Below the pieces are notes generated by a model, which searched no databases, was not told where the DNA came from, and saw only the letters and a program-made list of their open reading frames with translations. From NCBI GenBank assembly GCA_017454375.1, contig JAFTDB010000014.1, positions 28,210 to 92,209 on the forward strand: a stretch of 64,000 nucleotides of DNA. The letters run 5' to 3'. The DNA is from Acholeplasmatales bacterium (lineage in GTDB: Bacteria; Bacillota_I; Bacilli_A; Acholeplasmatales; Anaeroplasmataceae). A program made the translations under genes and the position numbers. Positions 63,487-64,000 of the stretch are shown piece by piece; positions within the stretch are counted from its first letter, which is position 1, and each line of letters begins with the position of its first letter.

Positions 63487-63577
63487 TGGCGGAGAAAGAG
63501 GGATTCGAACCCCCGCGGGACTCGCATCCCCTACCGGTTTTCAAGACCGGACCCTTCAACCACTTGGGTATTTCTCC
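63487..63577 (-). tRNA. tRNA-Ser (TGA)
   Basis: 91 bases with long variable arm and encoded CCA. Anticodon loop CTTGAAA between CCGGT and ACCGG; acceptor GGAGAAA/TTTCTCC and discriminator G. Confidence 0.95.
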
Positions 63578-63615
63578 AGAAGTTTATAATTAATAAATAT
63601 TTTTTAAGATATAAC

Positions 63616-63692
63616 TGGTGGACCCGACAGGACTCGAACCTGTGACCAACCGGTTATGAGCCGGTAGCTCTAACCAACTGAGCTACGGGTCC
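63616..63692 (-). tRNA. tRNA with CAT anticodon, probably tRNA-Ile2 (lysidine-modified)
   Basis: 77 bases, CCA encoded. Anticodon loop CTCATAA with stem ACCGG/CCGGT and acceptor GGACCCG/CGGGTCC. The GGACC acceptor and GGCTCATAACC arm resemble the Bacillus tRNA-Ile(CAU) from memory, while the next tRNA matches elongator Met better. TilS would convert C34 to lysidine. Confidence 0.7.
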
Positions 63693-63702
63693 AAAAAAAT
63701 CA

Positions 63703-63779
63703 TGGTGGCTCCGGAGGGGGTCGAACCCACGACCTAACGGGTATGAACCGTTCGCTCTAGCCAACTGAGCTACAGAGCC
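63703..63779 (-). tRNA. Elongator tRNA-Met (CAT)
   Basis: 77 bases, CCA encoded. Anticodon loop TTCATAC with AACGG/CCGTT stem, typical of elongator Met; acceptor GGCTCTG/CGGAGCC pairs fully with G-U. Confidence 0.85.
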
Positions 63780-63786
63780 AAAATTA

Positions 63787-63862
63787 TGGTGGAGCTAAGC
63801 GGGATCGAACCGCTGACCTCCTGCGTGCAAAACAGGCGCTCTCCCAGCTGAGCTATAACCCC
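63787..63862 (-). tRNA. tRNA-Ala (TGC)
   Basis: 76 bases, CCA encoded. Anticodon loop TTTGCAC; acceptor GGGGTTA/TAGCTCC contains the G3-U70 identity pair. Confidence 0.95.
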
Positions 63863-63876
63863 AAAATAGATTAGTT

Positions 63877-63964
63877 TGGTACCTCGGGCGGGAGTTGAAC
63901 CCGCACGCCTTTAAGGGGCATGGGATTTTAAGTCCCACGTGTCTACCTATTCCACCACCGAGGC
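63877..63964 (-). tRNA. tRNA-Leu (TAA)
   Basis: 88 bases with long variable arm, CCA encoded. Anticodon loop CTTAAAA between TGGGA and TCCCA. Acceptor GCCTCGG/CCGAGGT has a G1-U72 first pair. The cluster probably continues beyond the right edge. Confidence 0.95.
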
Positions 63965-64000
63965 ATGTATAAAATATATTAAATTAACCAACACTTTACT

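Noticed and set aside
63487..63964. Possible rRNA operon next to the tRNA cluster
   Set aside because: No 16S, 23S or 5S sequence is visible inside the window; the cluster ends at a terminator on one side and runs off the edge on the other.

Overview
The window is AT-rich DNA from a Gram-positive-type (Bacillota) bacterium, probably an uncultured anaerobic gut or sediment member of the Bacilli/Erysipelotrichia/RF39 neighbourhood. Evidence for this: the Firmicutes gene order rlmB-sigH-rpmG-secE-nusG; zinc-ribbon forms of L33, L36 and S14; SipW-type signal peptidases; c-di-AMP enzymes CdaA and GdpP; the ferredoxin-linked NfnAB pair; the MEP isoprenoid genes ispD/ispF; and strong AAGGAGG ribosome binding sites. 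No rRNA, CRISPR array, transposase or prophage gene was seen. Almost everything is on the minus strand; only yitT, a 69-residue membrane protein and a HAD phosphatase are on plus.

Layout. 1-2336: a flavin/electron-transfer-like group (Gx transporter, NusG-II protein, ApbE, PAP2 phosphatase). 2471-6859: YitT, a secreted cadherin-like repeat protein and a polytopic membrane protein, separated by terminators and each with a visible promoter. 6948-12041: mfd, an aminotransferase and a YlbF-like protein. 12083-26086: a 14 kb co-directional operon, the accessory highlight. It encodes a PAS-EAL phosphodiesterase, a catalytically degenerate GGDEF-EAL protein, five secreted TasA/camelysin-like proteins, two SipW-type signal peptidases, a membrane-anchored McrB-like AAA+ ATPase and a DUF2357-like partner. 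A perfect TTGACA-N17-TATAAT promoter (26145-26173) precedes it and a terminator closes it (12058-12082). 26318-33852: prfA, dnaB, a GdpP c-di-AMP phosphodiesterase fused in frame to ribosomal protein L9, and the rlmB-sigH-rpmG-secE-nusG operon. 33955-47765: the complete S10-spc-alpha ribosomal protein operon (rpsJ to rplQ), lacking map between adk and infA. 47766-48098: a structured rpsJ leader, its promoter and a striking alternating purine-pyrimidine tract. 48099-51543: a thioredoxin-reductase-like flavoprotein, a DEAD-box helicase and dinB. 51628-52682: the small plus-strand pair. 52754-59710: an operon starting with cdaA and running through a degenerate GGDEF protein, ispD, ispF, a phosphotyrosine phosphatase, yutD, nifU and a PAP2-like gene to pgi. 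59895-60139: tRNA-fMet, Asp and Phe. 60261-63420: NfnB, NfnA and a membrane-anchored alpha/beta hydrolase. 63487-63964: tRNA-Leu, Ala, Met, Ile2-like and Ser.

How the parts work together. The most coherent hypothesis is that the 12083-26086 operon builds a cell-surface fibre or coat. Five precursors are exported and cut by dedicated SipW peptidases, a membrane AAA+ machine handles assembly or quality control, and the two EAL proteins connect the process to c-di-GMP. Synthesis (CdaA) and breakdown (GdpP) of c-di-AMP are both encoded here, and the breakdown enzyme is covalently joined to ribosomal protein L9. All functions are read from sequence and memory of families; no search was run.
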